Shown: piece by piece, positions 9,135 to 19,192 of the stretch
Numbering within the stretch: position 1 is the stretch's first letter
How the letters are laid out: each line of letters begins with the position of its first letter
NCBI GenBank assembly: GCA_029261035.1
Contig: JAJDCD010000012.1
Coordinates: forward strand, 186,001-250,000
Direction of reading: 5' to 3'
Origin: Candidatus Omnitrophota bacterium
GTDB lineage: Bacteria > Omnitrophota > Omnitrophia > Omnitrophales > JACROU01
DNA: 64,000 nucleotides
Notes under the pieces: generated by a model
The model's database searches: none
Told to the model about the DNA's origin: nothing
The model's input: only the letters and a program-made list of their open reading frames with translations
Made by a program: the position numbers and the translations under genes

Positions 9135-12100
9135 CTAATTTACGGGTATTTCTGTCTTCTTCTTTAGTGATAATTTAGGTATTTTTATGTTTCTCAATTT
9201 AGAGAACCCTCTTTTAAGATCATCTAACCCATAATAAAGACATGGGATAATGAATAAGGTAAGAATAGTAGAACTAATAAGCCCTCCCATAACGGTTATT
9301 GCTAAAGGCGCCCATAATTCAGCTGATTGCCCGAAGCTAATAGCCATAGGAGCAAATCCAAGCAACGTAGAGGTCGTTGTCATCATAATCGGTCTTAAGC
9401 GGTCTTGACAAGCCCTCATGAGCAAACTCTCTACATGAGTGTAATCCTCCTTCAACATATTAATTCTATCTATTAAAATAATAGAACTATTAACCACAGT
9501 ACCTGCAAGCATAATCATCCCTATAAAAACAGATTGGCTCAAAGGCTTTCCGGTCAAAGTCAAACCTGCCCAAACACCAATGGCAGCTAAAGGAACTGCA
9601 ACCATAATTAACAACGGCTGAACAAAAGACTGAAACAAACATGCCAGTAACATATATATAAGTACAACTGTGATAATCATAGCTTGGCTCAACTGACCTC
9701 TTCCTTTAATGAGCTCTGGGTATTTTCCTCCAAATCGAAAATAATAATCTTTTGGAAACTCAACATCTTTTACAGCCTCCTTAACATCTTTTGCTACGGC
9801 TTCAATAGCTCTGGATGTATCTGCTTTTACAAAGACATATCGATGTTTATCTTTTCGATCAATTGTAGAGGGGCCCGTAGATGGAAAAAAACTAGCCACT
9901 TGAGAAATAGGAATTTGATCTCCTCCTTTATTCCCAACCAATATTCTTCTAAGATCCTCTAGCTTTTCACGATAAATAGGTTGTAACCGAGTTATTGTTT
10001 CTACTTCTTCACCCTTTTCCTGCTCTCTGAATTTTGTTGGCCTCATACCTCTAACCTGCGCATGAATGGAGTCCGCTACTTGCTTGACGGTTAAATTGTA
10101 ATAAGAAGCACGGCCACGATCTACAATCAAACTGTACTCAGGCCTTTTTCTCAAATCTGTCATAACAACATTGGAAAGTCCCGGGACCTTCCCCATAATA
10201 CCTGTGAATTCATGGGCTAGTTTTTCAAGTTTGTCATTTTCATGACCGTAAATATCGATAACAAGTTTCGTCGACTCATCACCAGAAACTCCCTCATCCA
10301 CAATAACAGAATAATCTTCGTGAACAGTTTTCGCTTCTTCCCCTCCTTTTTCTCTAATATATTTTATAATTTCTTCCTTAGAAGTTTTTCGTTTTCGTTT
10401 CGGCAGTAATTTAACATAAAGCTTTAAGTCATCTTTTCTAACAACCGTATTCATTGTCTCTACTTCAGGAAATTCGCTCAACAAATCTTCAATTATTTTA
10501 GCCACACGATCATTAGCCCCTAATTTAGCCCCTGCAATAGGAAACACAATAACAGAGAATTCATTCTCTTCGTAAGAACTAGGCATATCCATATCTTTTT
10601 TACCAATTTCACCTGCCGCATACACAAAGGAAAGAAAAACAATTAAGAGAACAATGTACTTGTTTTTGAATGTTTTAGACAAAAGGAAACGATAGCCTGA
10701 AAAAAATCGACTCCGCTCTAATTTCTTAAGATCTTCAGCCCCACCTGAACGCCCTAATTTAATACGGCTCATAAGCATAGGAATAAGCATAACAGCAACG
10801 AATAGAGAACAAATAAGAGATGCGCTAATGGTAAAGGCTAAGCCTTGATACATGAGTTGAATTTCTTTATCAATGAATATAATAGGGAGAAAAACAATGA
10901 TTGTTGTAGCTGCCGATGCTGCCAACGGAAGCCAAACCTCTTCAGCTCCAACAATGACCGCTTCAAAATGGTGCATCCCTTCTTGTTTTTTCTTATAAAT
11001 ATTTTCTATTACAACAATAGAACTATCAACCAACATACCCATAGCTAAAGCCAAACCCGTTAATGTCATCACATTAATACTAACGCCCAAAGCAGCCATA
11101 AATATAAACGTCCCAATTACAGCGGATGGAATAGATAACATAACAATAAAAGCCAAACTAACCTTTCTAAGAAAAGCAAATATCGTTAATACGGTCAATA
11201 TCACACCTAACAATAAAGAATTTCGAACTTCTCCAATCGCTTTTTTTATAGACTCAGCCCGATCTGTTATTACGGAGATTCGGATATCTTCATCTAGAAA
11301 TTTACGAATTAACTCGACTTCACTTTGAACGGATCTAGAAACCTTAATTGTATTAGAGGTACTTGTCTTTTTAATTTGGAGTGAACAATTGTCTTGGTTA
11401 TTGAGTCTGGCGTAATCCTGCGGCTCCGAATAAGCATCTTTAACTGTGCCAACTTCTTTTAATGGGACAATAGAGCCTTCTGAAGTTGTCCCCACACCAA
11501 TTTCACCAATATCTTCTACTTCTGTAAACCCACCAATAGTTCTAATGGCAATATTTAAGGAACCTTGCTGAAAATCTCCTGCCAGCAAGTTAACATTAGC
11601 ACTCCCTACTGTCTCCATTATTTTTTCAACAGTAATATTTTGAGCAAACATGCGGTCGCGATCTAACTCAATTAAAATCTTTCTTTCTCGACCACCGTAG
11701 ACATCAACACTCGCGACCCCCTGAACGCGAGCTACTGCAGGTTTAATATTTTTTTCAACATATTCGCGAAGTTCTTCTGGCGTCTTTACTCCTGAAACAA
11801 TTGAAAATATTAAAATAGGACTGTCTGAATCATTAAAGTTAGCTATGATCGGTTTTTCAATTTCTTCAGGTAATTTATTTTTTACTTTGGCAAATTTTTC
11901 TCTTACTTCTAGAGCAGCAAAATCCATATTCGTTCCAGGTTCAAACTGCAACGTAACTTTAGATTCCCCTTCACGCGAATTAGAAAATAAGTTTTTAAGG
12001 CGTGCAACAGTAGCTACCGATTCTTCAACGGGCTTGGTGATCAAAGACTCTACTTCAACGGGAGCTAAACCACCTCTAGCTCTTGTTGTAACTGAAATAA

Positions 12101-12230
12101 TTCCTCGAGACATGTTTTGATAGAGTTCAACTTGAAGACTGATTAAGGAAATAACACCTAGGAGGATAATCCCAACAAAGAATATGATAGTAAAAACAGG
12201 TCGTCTAACAGAAAAATTTGGAAGTCCCAT
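9135..12230 (-). CDS. RND-family efflux transporter, second pump subunit
   Basis: This 1,031-residue inner-membrane RND protein is of the AcrB/MdtB (HAE-type) class, which exports small molecules using the proton gradient with a periplasmic adaptor and a TolC channel. It shows an N-terminal membrane segment after MGLPNFSVRRPVF, two large periplasmic loops and the usual two blocks of membrane helices. The TM4 relay reads GMLVDSSIVVIENI, so one Asp is kept and the second Asp of the E. coli DD pair is Ser. It is the last gene of the tolC-hlyD-RND-RND set, 167 bp after the other pump gene. The ATG at 12230 follows GAGGA. Substrate cannot be told from sequence. Confidence 0.93.
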   Translation of the reverse strand: MGLPNFSVRRPVFTIIFFVGIILLGVISLISLQVELYQNMSRGIISVTTRARGGLAPVEVESLITKPVEESVATVARLKNLFSNSREGESKVTLQFEPGTNMDFAALEVREKFAKVKNKLPEEIEKPIIANFNDSDSPILIFSIVSGVKTPEELREYVEKNIKPAVARVQGVASVDVYGGRERKILIELDRDRMFAQNITVEKIMETVGSANVNLLAGDFQQGSLNIAIRTIGGFTEVEDIGEIGVGTTSEGSIVPLKEVGTVKDAYSEPQDYARLNNQDNCSLQIKKTSTSNTIKVSRSVQSEVELIRKFLDEDIRISVITDRAESIKKAIGEVRNSLLLGVILTVLTIFAFLRKVSLAFIVMLSIPSAVIGTFIFMAALGVSINVMTLTGLALAMGMLVDSSIVVIENIYKKKQEGMHHFEAVIVGAEEVWLPLAASAATTIIVFLPIIFIDKEIQLMYQGLAFTISASLICSLFVAVMLIPMLMSRIKLGRSGGAEDLKKLERSRFFSGYRFLLSKTFKNKYIVLLIVFLSFVYAAGEIGKKDMDMPSSYEENEFSVIVFPIAGAKLGANDRVAKIIEDLLSEFPEVETMNTVVRKDDLKLYVKLLPKRKRKTSKEEIIKYIREKGGEEAKTVHEDYSVIVDEGVSGDESTKLVIDIYGHENDKLEKLAHEFTGIMGKVPGLSNVVMTDLRKRPEYSLIVDRGRASYYNLTVKQVADSIHAQVRGMRPTKFREQEKGEEVETITRLQPIYREKLEDLRRILVGNKGGDQIPISQVASFFPSTGPSTIDRKDKHRYVFVKADTSRAIEAVAKDVKEAVKDVEFPKDYYFRFGGKYPELIKGRGQLSQAMIITVVLIYMLLACLFQSFVQPLLIMVAVPLAAIGVWAGLTLTGKPLSQSVFIGMIMLAGTVVNSSIILIDRINMLKEDYTHVESLLMRACQDRLRPIMMTTTSTLLGFAPMAISFGQSAELWAPLAITVMGGLISSTILTLFIIPCLYYGLDDLKRGFSKLRNIKIPKLSLKKKTEIPVN

Positions 12231-12250
12231 AACGTTGTCCTCGAATCCAT

Positions 12251-12281
12251 TAGCGGACAGCGTTTAGCGTGGAGCGTATAG
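12251..12281. repeat. Heptamer array, left arm of an inverted pair
   Basis: The plus strand reads in 7-bp units: TAGCGGA, CAGCGTT, TAGCGTG, GAGCGTA, TAG. It is complementary at about 24 of 31 positions to the right arm at 12379-12409, so the two could form a long cruciform or RNA hairpin across the spacer between the two RND genes. Confidence 0.6.
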
Positions 12282-12378
12282 GGTCTTTTGTCAATAGGCT
12301 CATCTGTCCAAAACATGTCCACTTAATCTATAATTCACTTTATTTATACTACGCGTCACAAAAGAACCCAGTTTTACT

Positions 12379-12409
12379 ATCCGCTCTACGCTATGCGCTA
12401 CACGCTAGT
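12379..12409. repeat. Heptamer array, right arm, overlapping the stop of the RND gene
   Basis: On the minus strand this reads TAGCGTG, TAGCGCA, TAGCGTA, GAGCGGA, TA. The final Ser-Val codons and TAG stop of the upstream RND gene (stop at 12398-12400) lie inside the array, so the repeat defines the protein's C terminus. Confidence 0.6.
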
Positions 12410-15400
12410 AGTAGTTTCCTCAGTTTCTTCATAATCTTCATCTTCTTCTAGCTCGTCATCAAAATCTTCTGGTTGTCCTAATATAAGATTGGTCAATCGA
12501 GTTACTAACACATAAAGAGACGGCACTACAAAAAGTGAAAATACGGTAGAAGAAACTAATCCCCCCATGACAACGATTGCTAGTGGGGCTCTTAATTCAG
12601 CCCCTTCACCTGTTCCTATAGCCATAGGAACCAAACCCATAGCCGAGGTGGCTGCTGTTAACATAATCGGACGAGCTCTCACCTTAGCGGCTGTAATAGC
12701 AGACTCTACGACACCCATCCCTTTTTCCCTTAAGTTATTAATATATTCAATCAATACGATTCCATTATTAACCACAATACCACCCAGCATCACAATTCCC
12801 AGAAGCACAATCACATTCACACTTTTCCCTGCTAAAAAGAGCGCCACAGAAACACCAAAAATAGACAAAGGAACTGTAAACATAATAATGAGTGGTTGAA
12901 TAAAAGATTCAAACTGCGCTGCCATAATCATATAAACTAAAACAATAGCCAATACGAGAGCAAAAATGATTTTTTGAAAAGATTCCTGAACCTCTTTAGC
13001 CTCACCCGCTGGAGCAACAAAATAACCTTCCTCCAACTGAATCTTATCCAACTCCATTTCAATATAAGAAATCACCTCTTTTTTATCTGCTTCTTTAATC
13101 AAATCAGCTGTAACAGTTACCGTTCTTTGCTGATCTTTCCTTCTGATTTCACTTGGCCCTCGGCCAACCTCTAAAGTGGCCACTTCTTTCAAAGGAACCA
13201 TCGCATCAATCACATTACTCTTAATCAAGAGACTGCTCAAAGTACTCAAGTCTTCCCGATCTTCAGCTCTAAGCTGCACACGAATATCAAACTCTCTCCC
13301 CTCAGATTTAAATTTTGTAGGAACCATCCCTTCAATAGCAGCTTTAGCTGTTAAGGAAATATCACGTGCTGAAATTCCGTACAAAGCAGCTTTCTTTTTA
13401 TCAATAATAATTCTAGTTTCAGGACTCGACTTTCCTAAGTCATCCGTTATGGCAATAATTTCTTCTTTTGAGCCCAAAATATCTTTAACTTGTGATGTTA
13501 ATTCAGCTAACCGTTTTAAATCATACCCCTTAACTTCGACAACAATTGGCTTACTACCTCCAGCAGCAAAAGCAAATTCGCTCTCACCCGCTATAAATTG
13601 AACTTCAGCTCCTTTAACATCGAGCTTCAATACTTCGGCTCTAATTTCTTCAATAACATAAGAGGATGGTACTTTTCGTTCAGAATTTAAATTAATCAAT
13701 ATTTGAGCTTGTGACGCCCTTAATCCTTCAGCTCCTCCTCCAGAGTCTGCTGAGGAACCAATACTCACAGCCATTTTTTCAACGAGAGGATGGGCAGAAA
13801 CCACTTTTTCTAATATTTCCACCAATTCATCCGTCGCTGAAATCGTTGTTCCTACAGGCATATCCACCTTAACCAAGAACTGACCTTGATCTACCTTGGG
13901 CAGAACTTCTTGAGGCAAACTTCCTAGAATTTGTGTCCCAATAAAAAATAGAAAAAATGAAGCAATAACAAAACTACCAAAAATCATATTTTGCTTTTTA
14001 GGGGATTTTGAACAAATAGACTCTTGAAAAGAGTTAACTTTTTTCATTAAATTATTAGGTTCTTTGTTCGGATTTAATTGTTTATCATTCAGTTTAATTT
14101 TAACTGCAAACAAAGGAATAATAAAAAGAGCTGCAAAAATAGCTACAACAAGTGAAAAAATCACTGTCCACGATAAATCTTTAAATAATTGGCCAGCAAC
14201 TCCTGGAACAAAAATAATAAGCGGAAAAAATACAGCAATATTTGTTAAAGAAGAAGAAACAATGGGCCACATAACTTCTTCTGTCCCTTCAACAGTAGCC
14301 TCTCTTGCCTCCTTACCTTCTACGCGTAAACGAAATATATTTTCGATCAACACAATCCCATTATCAATAACCATACCAATACCTAAAGCAACACCCGCCA
14401 AGGACATCATATTAAAAGTAATACCTCGAGCAAACATTAAAAAGAAAACACCCATCACAGTAACTGGAATAATTAAAACAACCGCAAAAGAAGTAATGAA
14501 ATTACGCAGAGCAATCAACAAAACAATAAAAGCCAAAAGACCTCCTTGCCATGCATTGTTGACGACATCTTGAATAGAGGCTTTGATAAATATGGAACCA
14601 TCATAAATGATCTCAACATCAACATCTCTAGACTCTAATTCTTCTCTTAATATCAATAGGGTATCGCGAATTCGTTCTGCCACTTTAATCGTATTTGCTT
14701 CTGCTTGTTTTTGAATGGAGAGGGAAATATTTGGAAGGCTATTATAACGAGAAATACTACTCACATCTTTAAATGTATCATTAACCTGAGAAATGTCTTG
14801 AAAGTAAATAAGTCTCTTTCTAACAACACCTCTTCGGCTCTTATCCCGCTCTCCCTCAACCGTATCTCTCGCAGAAAAAGAAGAAGATCTTTCTAAAAAT
14901 GAAGTCTCTTTTTGTTGGGACTGATCTTTTTGTTCTATTCCGGCTACTACAAAAGGAATTTCTTCTACCTTTTTAAATTCCCCTACGGTGCGAATTAAAT
15001 ATTCATATAAACCTTTTTTAATACTTCCGGCTGGATACGAAAGGTTTGTTTGTTCTAATTTTTCAGAAATCCCCAATAGAGAGAGTTTAGAAGCTAGCAA
15101 ACGACCCTGATCCACTTCAACAAGAATATGTCTATCTAAACCACCACTCAATGAAGCTGATGCGACACCTTCTACTTTCTCTAAATTATCTTTTAATGTT
15201 TTTTCAGCAATGTATTTCAAATCCATCAGCTCTAGGCTTCCTGTCACAGACAAAATCATTACAGGCTTAGCCAATGGATCAAATTTTAAAACTTGAGGAT
15301 CTTGAGATTCTTTTGGAAGCTTTTCTTTTACAAGGTCGATTTTTTCACGAACCGCGAGAGCAGCAAAATCAATATCCGTTCCCCATGAAAATGAAATGGA

Positions 15401-15673
15401 AATTAAACTCTTTCCTTCCCTTGAGACAGACTCCATTCTTCTTAAGCCCCCAACAGAACCCAAAGTTTCTTCTATAGGCTTTGTAATCAAGGCCTCGATT
15501 TCTTCTGGAGCAGCATTAGGATATTCGGTGACAACACTAATTTGGGGAAAAGTGATAGGTGGAAATAATTGCTGAGGTATTCGAGCAATGGCAATGAATC
15601 CCAGCAAAACAATTCCTAAGACTAGCATAATCACAGTTACGCGACGACTCAGGGTAAATTCGGATAATGTCAT
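12398..15673 (-). CDS. RND-family efflux transporter, first pump subunit
   Basis: This 1,091-residue RND permease of the AcrB/MdtC class begins MTLSEFTLSRRVTVIMLVLGIVLLGF, the typical first helix and amphipathic start. TM4 reads GIGMVIDNGIVLIENIF, with one Asp of the usual pair and Asn in place of the second. TM10-12 (GIVMLGGIVVNNGIVLIEYIN and what follows) are complete. The C-terminal tail is strongly acidic (DDELEEDEDYEETEE). It is clearly diverged from the other pump protein, so the two may form a mixed trimer as MdtB/MdtC do, or act separately. The ATG at 15673 has GAGGTG upstream. The stop lies in a heptamer repeat. Confidence 0.93.
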   Translation of the reverse strand: MTLSEFTLSRRVTVIMLVLGIVLLGFIAIARIPQQLFPPITFPQISVVTEYPNAAPEEIEALITKPIEETLGSVGGLRRMESVSREGKSLISISFSWGTDIDFAALAVREKIDLVKEKLPKESQDPQVLKFDPLAKPVMILSVTGSLELMDLKYIAEKTLKDNLEKVEGVASASLSGGLDRHILVEVDQGRLLASKLSLLGISEKLEQTNLSYPAGSIKKGLYEYLIRTVGEFKKVEEIPFVVAGIEQKDQSQQKETSFLERSSSFSARDTVEGERDKSRRGVVRKRLIYFQDISQVNDTFKDVSSISRYNSLPNISLSIQKQAEANTIKVAERIRDTLLILREELESRDVDVEIIYDGSIFIKASIQDVVNNAWQGGLLAFIVLLIALRNFITSFAVVLIIPVTVMGVFFLMFARGITFNMMSLAGVALGIGMVIDNGIVLIENIFRLRVEGKEAREATVEGTEEVMWPIVSSSLTNIAVFFPLIIFVPGVAGQLFKDLSWTVIFSLVVAIFAALFIIPLFAVKIKLNDKQLNPNKEPNNLMKKVNSFQESICSKSPKKQNMIFGSFVIASFFLFFIGTQILGSLPQEVLPKVDQGQFLVKVDMPVGTTISATDELVEILEKVVSAHPLVEKMAVSIGSSADSGGGAEGLRASQAQILINLNSERKVPSSYVIEEIRAEVLKLDVKGAEVQFIAGESEFAFAAGGSKPIVVEVKGYDLKRLAELTSQVKDILGSKEEIIAITDDLGKSSPETRIIIDKKKAALYGISARDISLTAKAAIEGMVPTKFKSEGREFDIRVQLRAEDREDLSTLSSLLIKSNVIDAMVPLKEVATLEVGRGPSEIRRKDQQRTVTVTADLIKEADKKEVISYIEMELDKIQLEEGYFVAPAGEAKEVQESFQKIIFALVLAIVLVYMIMAAQFESFIQPLIIMFTVPLSIFGVSVALFLAGKSVNVIVLLGIVMLGGIVVNNGIVLIEYINNLREKGMGVVESAITAAKVRARPIMLTAATSAMGLVPMAIGTGEGAELRAPLAIVVMGGLVSSTVFSLFVVPSLYVLVTRLTNLILGQPEDFDDELEEDEDYEETEETTTSV

Positions 15674-15799
15674 AGTTCACCTCAAGGTTCTTTATAAGTA
15701 TACACCATATTTGCATTTATGACATTTCTTAGTTGCTAAACGGTGTTCCGAGGAGGGATTTAGATATTTATCCTTGCTACTATAGTAAATATCTCTTAA

Positions 15800-17038
15800 T
15801 TATAGCTGTAATTCCTGCTTCTCTAATATCTTAACTTTACTACCATCTTCTAGCTTTTCATACCCATAATTCACCAGCAATTCCTCATCATTTAAACCAT
15901 AATCAATTTGAGTATAATCTTCTCTTTGGTAGCCAATTTTTATCGATTTTTTTGAAGCCGTCATAGTTTCTTCATCTACAACAAAGGCATAAGCATCATC
16001 TTTTTTACCCAAAACTGTTTCTGTAGGGACAACTACGGTATTCTTTTTACTATAAATTAAAATTTTAATACGTGAAAACATTCCAGGAAGTAATAAACCT
16101 TCTGGGTTTTCAACACGAACTCGCACAGAAGCCGTTCTAGATGTTCCTGCCACAACAGGTGAAATATTTTCTACAGTCCCTTCAAATGTCTTTTCAGGGT
16201 AAGCATCAATAAAAACTCGTGACCTCTGACCTAAAGCCAGTTTATTCACATCTCTTTCTACGACACCAAATTCAATTAGTACATATTCTGTAAATACATG
16301 CGTCCCGACTAAAGTATTCTGCGTAATCGCCTCGCCCTCTTCTACATAAAGTTCCCCAATCATTCCATCAGAGACCGCATACAAATTGGTCTTTTCTAAC
16401 AAAGATTCATTCGTCTTAACTTCTAAAGCCGTCGACTCAGCCTCATACTGTGCACTTTCAAGTTCTAATTTAACTGCATCTGAAGTCGATTTAGGAATAG
16501 CTCCAATCTCAAAAAGCATTTCATGCTCCCGAACTTTTTCTTCAGCAATTTTCAAAGCAGTAAGAGATTTATTGGATTGAGCCTGAGAACGTTTTAAATT
16601 AAGAAGAATATCATCTTGCTTCAACGACATCAACAAAGCTCCTTCTTCATAGTTCTCACCTTCACGATAGTTGATCGAATTGATCAAACCAGGCACTTCA
16701 AAACTTAACTTAAATTCAATAGCTCCCTTTACCGTCCCCAAACCCTTTAGAGAGTCTTCAAAATTAAATCGCTTAATAGGAAAAACTTTAACCGAAACTA
16801 AATCCTGATCTTCATTTTGAGCTTGCTCTTGGGCCTGTTCTGGCTTAGGACCTTTTTTACTAAAGAAGAATTGATTCGCAAACAAAAGACCAAAAAAACT
16901 CAAGATAATAATAACGACAAGAGGCTTTGATAATTTAAACTTGAAATTGGGAGGAATTATATTGAACGAGGATTTCTTTTCTGGAACTTCCTCACCTTCA
17001 CCCTTATTCACATTTGAATTTTCATCTTCTAACGTCAT
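15800..17038 (-). CDS. RND efflux periplasmic adaptor (HlyD/AcrA family)
   Basis: This 412-residue membrane-fusion protein links the RND pumps to the outer-membrane channel. After about 33 mostly charged cytoplasmic residues comes one membrane segment (KPLVVIIILSFFGLLFANQFF). It is followed by a lipoyl/barrel-sandwich region split by an alpha-helical hairpin, and beta-barrel domains (SVRVRVENPEGLLLPGMFSRI is a typical adaptor stretch). Its ATG overlaps the stop of the channel gene as TAATG, which implies translational coupling. A 126-bp gap precedes the first RND gene and contains only a weak 9-bp inverted repeat (15762-15770/15786-15794). Confidence 0.9.
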   Translation of the reverse strand: MTLEDENSNVNKGEGEEVPEKKSSFNIIPPNFKFKLSKPLVVIIILSFFGLLFANQFFFSKKGPKPEQAQEQAQNEDQDLVSVKVFPIKRFNFEDSLKGLGTVKGAIEFKLSFEVPGLINSINYREGENYEEGALLMSLKQDDILLNLKRSQAQSNKSLTALKIAEEKVREHEMLFEIGAIPKSTSDAVKLELESAQYEAESTALEVKTNESLLEKTNLYAVSDGMIGELYVEEGEAITQNTLVGTHVFTEYVLIEFGVVERDVNKLALGQRSRVFIDAYPEKTFEGTVENISPVVAGTSRTASVRVRVENPEGLLLPGMFSRIKILIYSKKNTVVVPTETVLGKKDDAYAFVVDEETMTASKKSIKIGYQREDYTQIDYGLNDEELLVNYGYEKLEDGSKVKILEKQELQL

Positions 17039-19101
17039 TATCTAACCTTCCCTTGAAAAGACTCCATTTTGAGAATATCTTGTTTCCCAATTGCTTTATT
17101 TAATGAAATCCTTGCAATAATAAAATCTGATACTGATTGCGTATACTCTTGTTTCGCATCCAACAAATCTTTTTCAGCTTGCAAATACTCTGAAATTTGA
17201 ATTTGATTTTTCCCCAACTGATAAAACTTCAACTGCGCTACGCGTTTTCTATGTTCCATTTTCTTCACCGTTGAATCTAATTGGATCAGAGCCCTGTTAT
17301 ACCCATAAAAAGTCTCTTTAACTTCTTTAACTACCTCATTTTCCTTCTCTTGTAATTCTACCATCTGTTCCATCATTTGAATACGTGCTTCTTTTTCATC
17401 CACAAAAGCATCAATTGCGTCAAAGAGGGCAAATGTAAATTTATGCGTGTTAGTTCGAGTCCCAGATCCCCCTTGGAACTCCGTTACACTAGGGCCTCTC
17501 TGGTCTGTGTCAAAGCTATATTCGAAGGTATTTCCAAAAACATTAGAGGTTGTTTCTACACCAAATTTAAATTCAGAAGACCAAGAAGGGTCCGGGTTAT
17601 TATCCAAGAAAGACTCTGCTGTCTGCCCCGTTTCAAGAATGACATCAAATTGAGGTAAAAGTTTACCAACCTCTCCCTTCAATTTATGTCTATTAGCCAA
17701 GAGCTTAAACTCTTCTAATCTTAAATCCGCCCTGTTTTGATAAGCAACCTCAACAAGGTCCTCTAACTGTTGAGAAACTCGATCTATTTTCTCAACATCT
17801 GCAACAGCAAAAAAAGAAGAAGTGTCCATCATTTCCTCTGGAAGAGCTTCGTTTTTTAACCGATCCATAGAATCTACTTCAATCATCTCCCCTTCAGGCA
17901 ACTTCAAGAAACGAGATAGATCTAATTGTGCCAGAGCCAGGTCTTGATAAGAGGTTTCCAGTTCTGCTCGCAATTCTCCCAAAAGAGAATCTGTATTAAG
18001 AAACTCTATTTCTGAAACAATCCCAGCTTTTCTCTTTTCAACATTTTGTATTTTTAATTTATTCATTCGTAAAGAAAAATCAGACATTCCAGTAAACAAG
18101 GTTTGAGCACGAGAATAGTTCAAATACGCTTCAGCAACTTGCATTACTAATTCCGAAAGCTCAGACAACGACTCTTCTTTACTAGCTTTGTAACTAGCCC
18201 TTTCTTCCTTATATGCATTCCAAAGTGTTCCACCTCTAAAAATAGGCTGCTTCAAATTGATTCTCCAGGAATCCCCTGTAAAAGCGCCTTGACTCAAAGA
18301 ACCTCCCTTTTCATTAAGCTCAACATCCATTTCAGGAAATAGGTCTCTAAATGATTTCAGCAATCTTATTTTTGCTGTCTTTTCTTTCTCCTTTGCAATT
18401 CTCACAGGAATAAAGACCTCCATCGCCCTCATAACAACTTCTTCTAGAGACTTCGCTTCTTGAGCAAGAAAAATTTCCCTCTCCAACAAATCTTTTTTGT
18501 TAACCACTTCCTTAAAATATTTTTTATCCAGATTTGGAAAACGCTTCTGCAAAGCAGCTCTTTCTAGCTTTACCTGCGCCTTAATTAATTTTCTATCCTG
18601 CTTCTCAAGGTCCTTATAGGATGTGACTGAATTCAATTCTGAGGAGTTTTCTTTGAATGAGTTCCAACGATCGTTAATTTCACTAACCGTCATTCCATAA
18701 TATTTTTGTGTTTTCTTACGGTGCTTCACTAAATCAGAAGATGATTGAGCTTCTAGACGCATAACTTCTTTTTCCTGCCGCAAGCTCTCTTCTTGTTGCT
18801 TAACTTTTTCTTCAGCCAATTTTTCTCGCTCTGTATTCAGCTTCTCTTCAAGCTCTTGACTCTTAATTTCTTCTTGTTTTTTGATTTCTAATTTTGTTTT
18901 TTGAGGACTAACTAAAGGAGGTTGAACAGATGAACTCGTGGTTGTTTTTTGCTGATCCACAAACGAAAACACCTCTTCCCCCTCATCAACGTAAGGAGAT
19001 TGAGGCCCATACACACCCTCGGTGTTTTCAGACCAAGATGAAGGAATACAAAATATTAATACTAAGATGGTGATTGGTAGTAAAAACTTCCATGCTTTCA
19101 T
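17038..19101 (-). CDS. TolC-family outer-membrane efflux channel with long N-terminal extension
   Basis: This 687-residue protein has a signal peptide (MKAWKFLLPITILVLIFCIPSSWS). About 170-200 highly charged residues follow, likely coiled coil and rich in Glu, Lys and Gln. Then comes a TolC-like efflux domain (GAFTGDSWRINLKQPIFRGG, LSELVMQVAEAYLNYSRAQTL). TolC proteins are commonly about 420-500 residues, so the N-terminal extension is unusual and may lengthen the periplasmic part or bind peptidoglycan. It is first in the efflux operon. GAGG precedes the ATG at 19101. Confidence 0.85.
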   Translation of the reverse strand: MKAWKFLLPITILVLIFCIPSSWSENTEGVYGPQSPYVDEGEEVFSFVDQQKTTTSSSVQPPLVSPQKTKLEIKKQEEIKSQELEEKLNTEREKLAEEKVKQQEESLRQEKEVMRLEAQSSSDLVKHRKKTQKYYGMTVSEINDRWNSFKENSSELNSVTSYKDLEKQDRKLIKAQVKLERAALQKRFPNLDKKYFKEVVNKKDLLEREIFLAQEAKSLEEVVMRAMEVFIPVRIAKEKEKTAKIRLLKSFRDLFPEMDVELNEKGGSLSQGAFTGDSWRINLKQPIFRGGTLWNAYKEERASYKASKEESLSELSELVMQVAEAYLNYSRAQTLFTGMSDFSLRMNKLKIQNVEKRKAGIVSEIEFLNTDSLLGELRAELETSYQDLALAQLDLSRFLKLPEGEMIEVDSMDRLKNEALPEEMMDTSSFFAVADVEKIDRVSQQLEDLVEVAYQNRADLRLEEFKLLANRHKLKGEVGKLLPQFDVILETGQTAESFLDNNPDPSWSSEFKFGVETTSNVFGNTFEYSFDTDQRGPSVTEFQGGSGTRTNTHKFTFALFDAIDAFVDEKEARIQMMEQMVELQEKENEVVKEVKETFYGYNRALIQLDSTVKKMEHRKRVAQLKFYQLGKNQIQISEYLQAEKDLLDAKQEYTQSVSDFIIARISLNKAIGKQDILKMESFQGKVR

Positions 19102-19192
19102 TAGAGGTTCCTCTATAAAATAAGGTGCTGATCCATTTACAAAAACAGTGTTATATTATCGGCTATAATAGCTTTTAACTAAAGCAGCTTGT

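Noticed and set aside
9684-14896. Plus-strand open frames across the RND genes
   Set aside because: They are antisense shadows of long, well-conserved minus-strand proteins.
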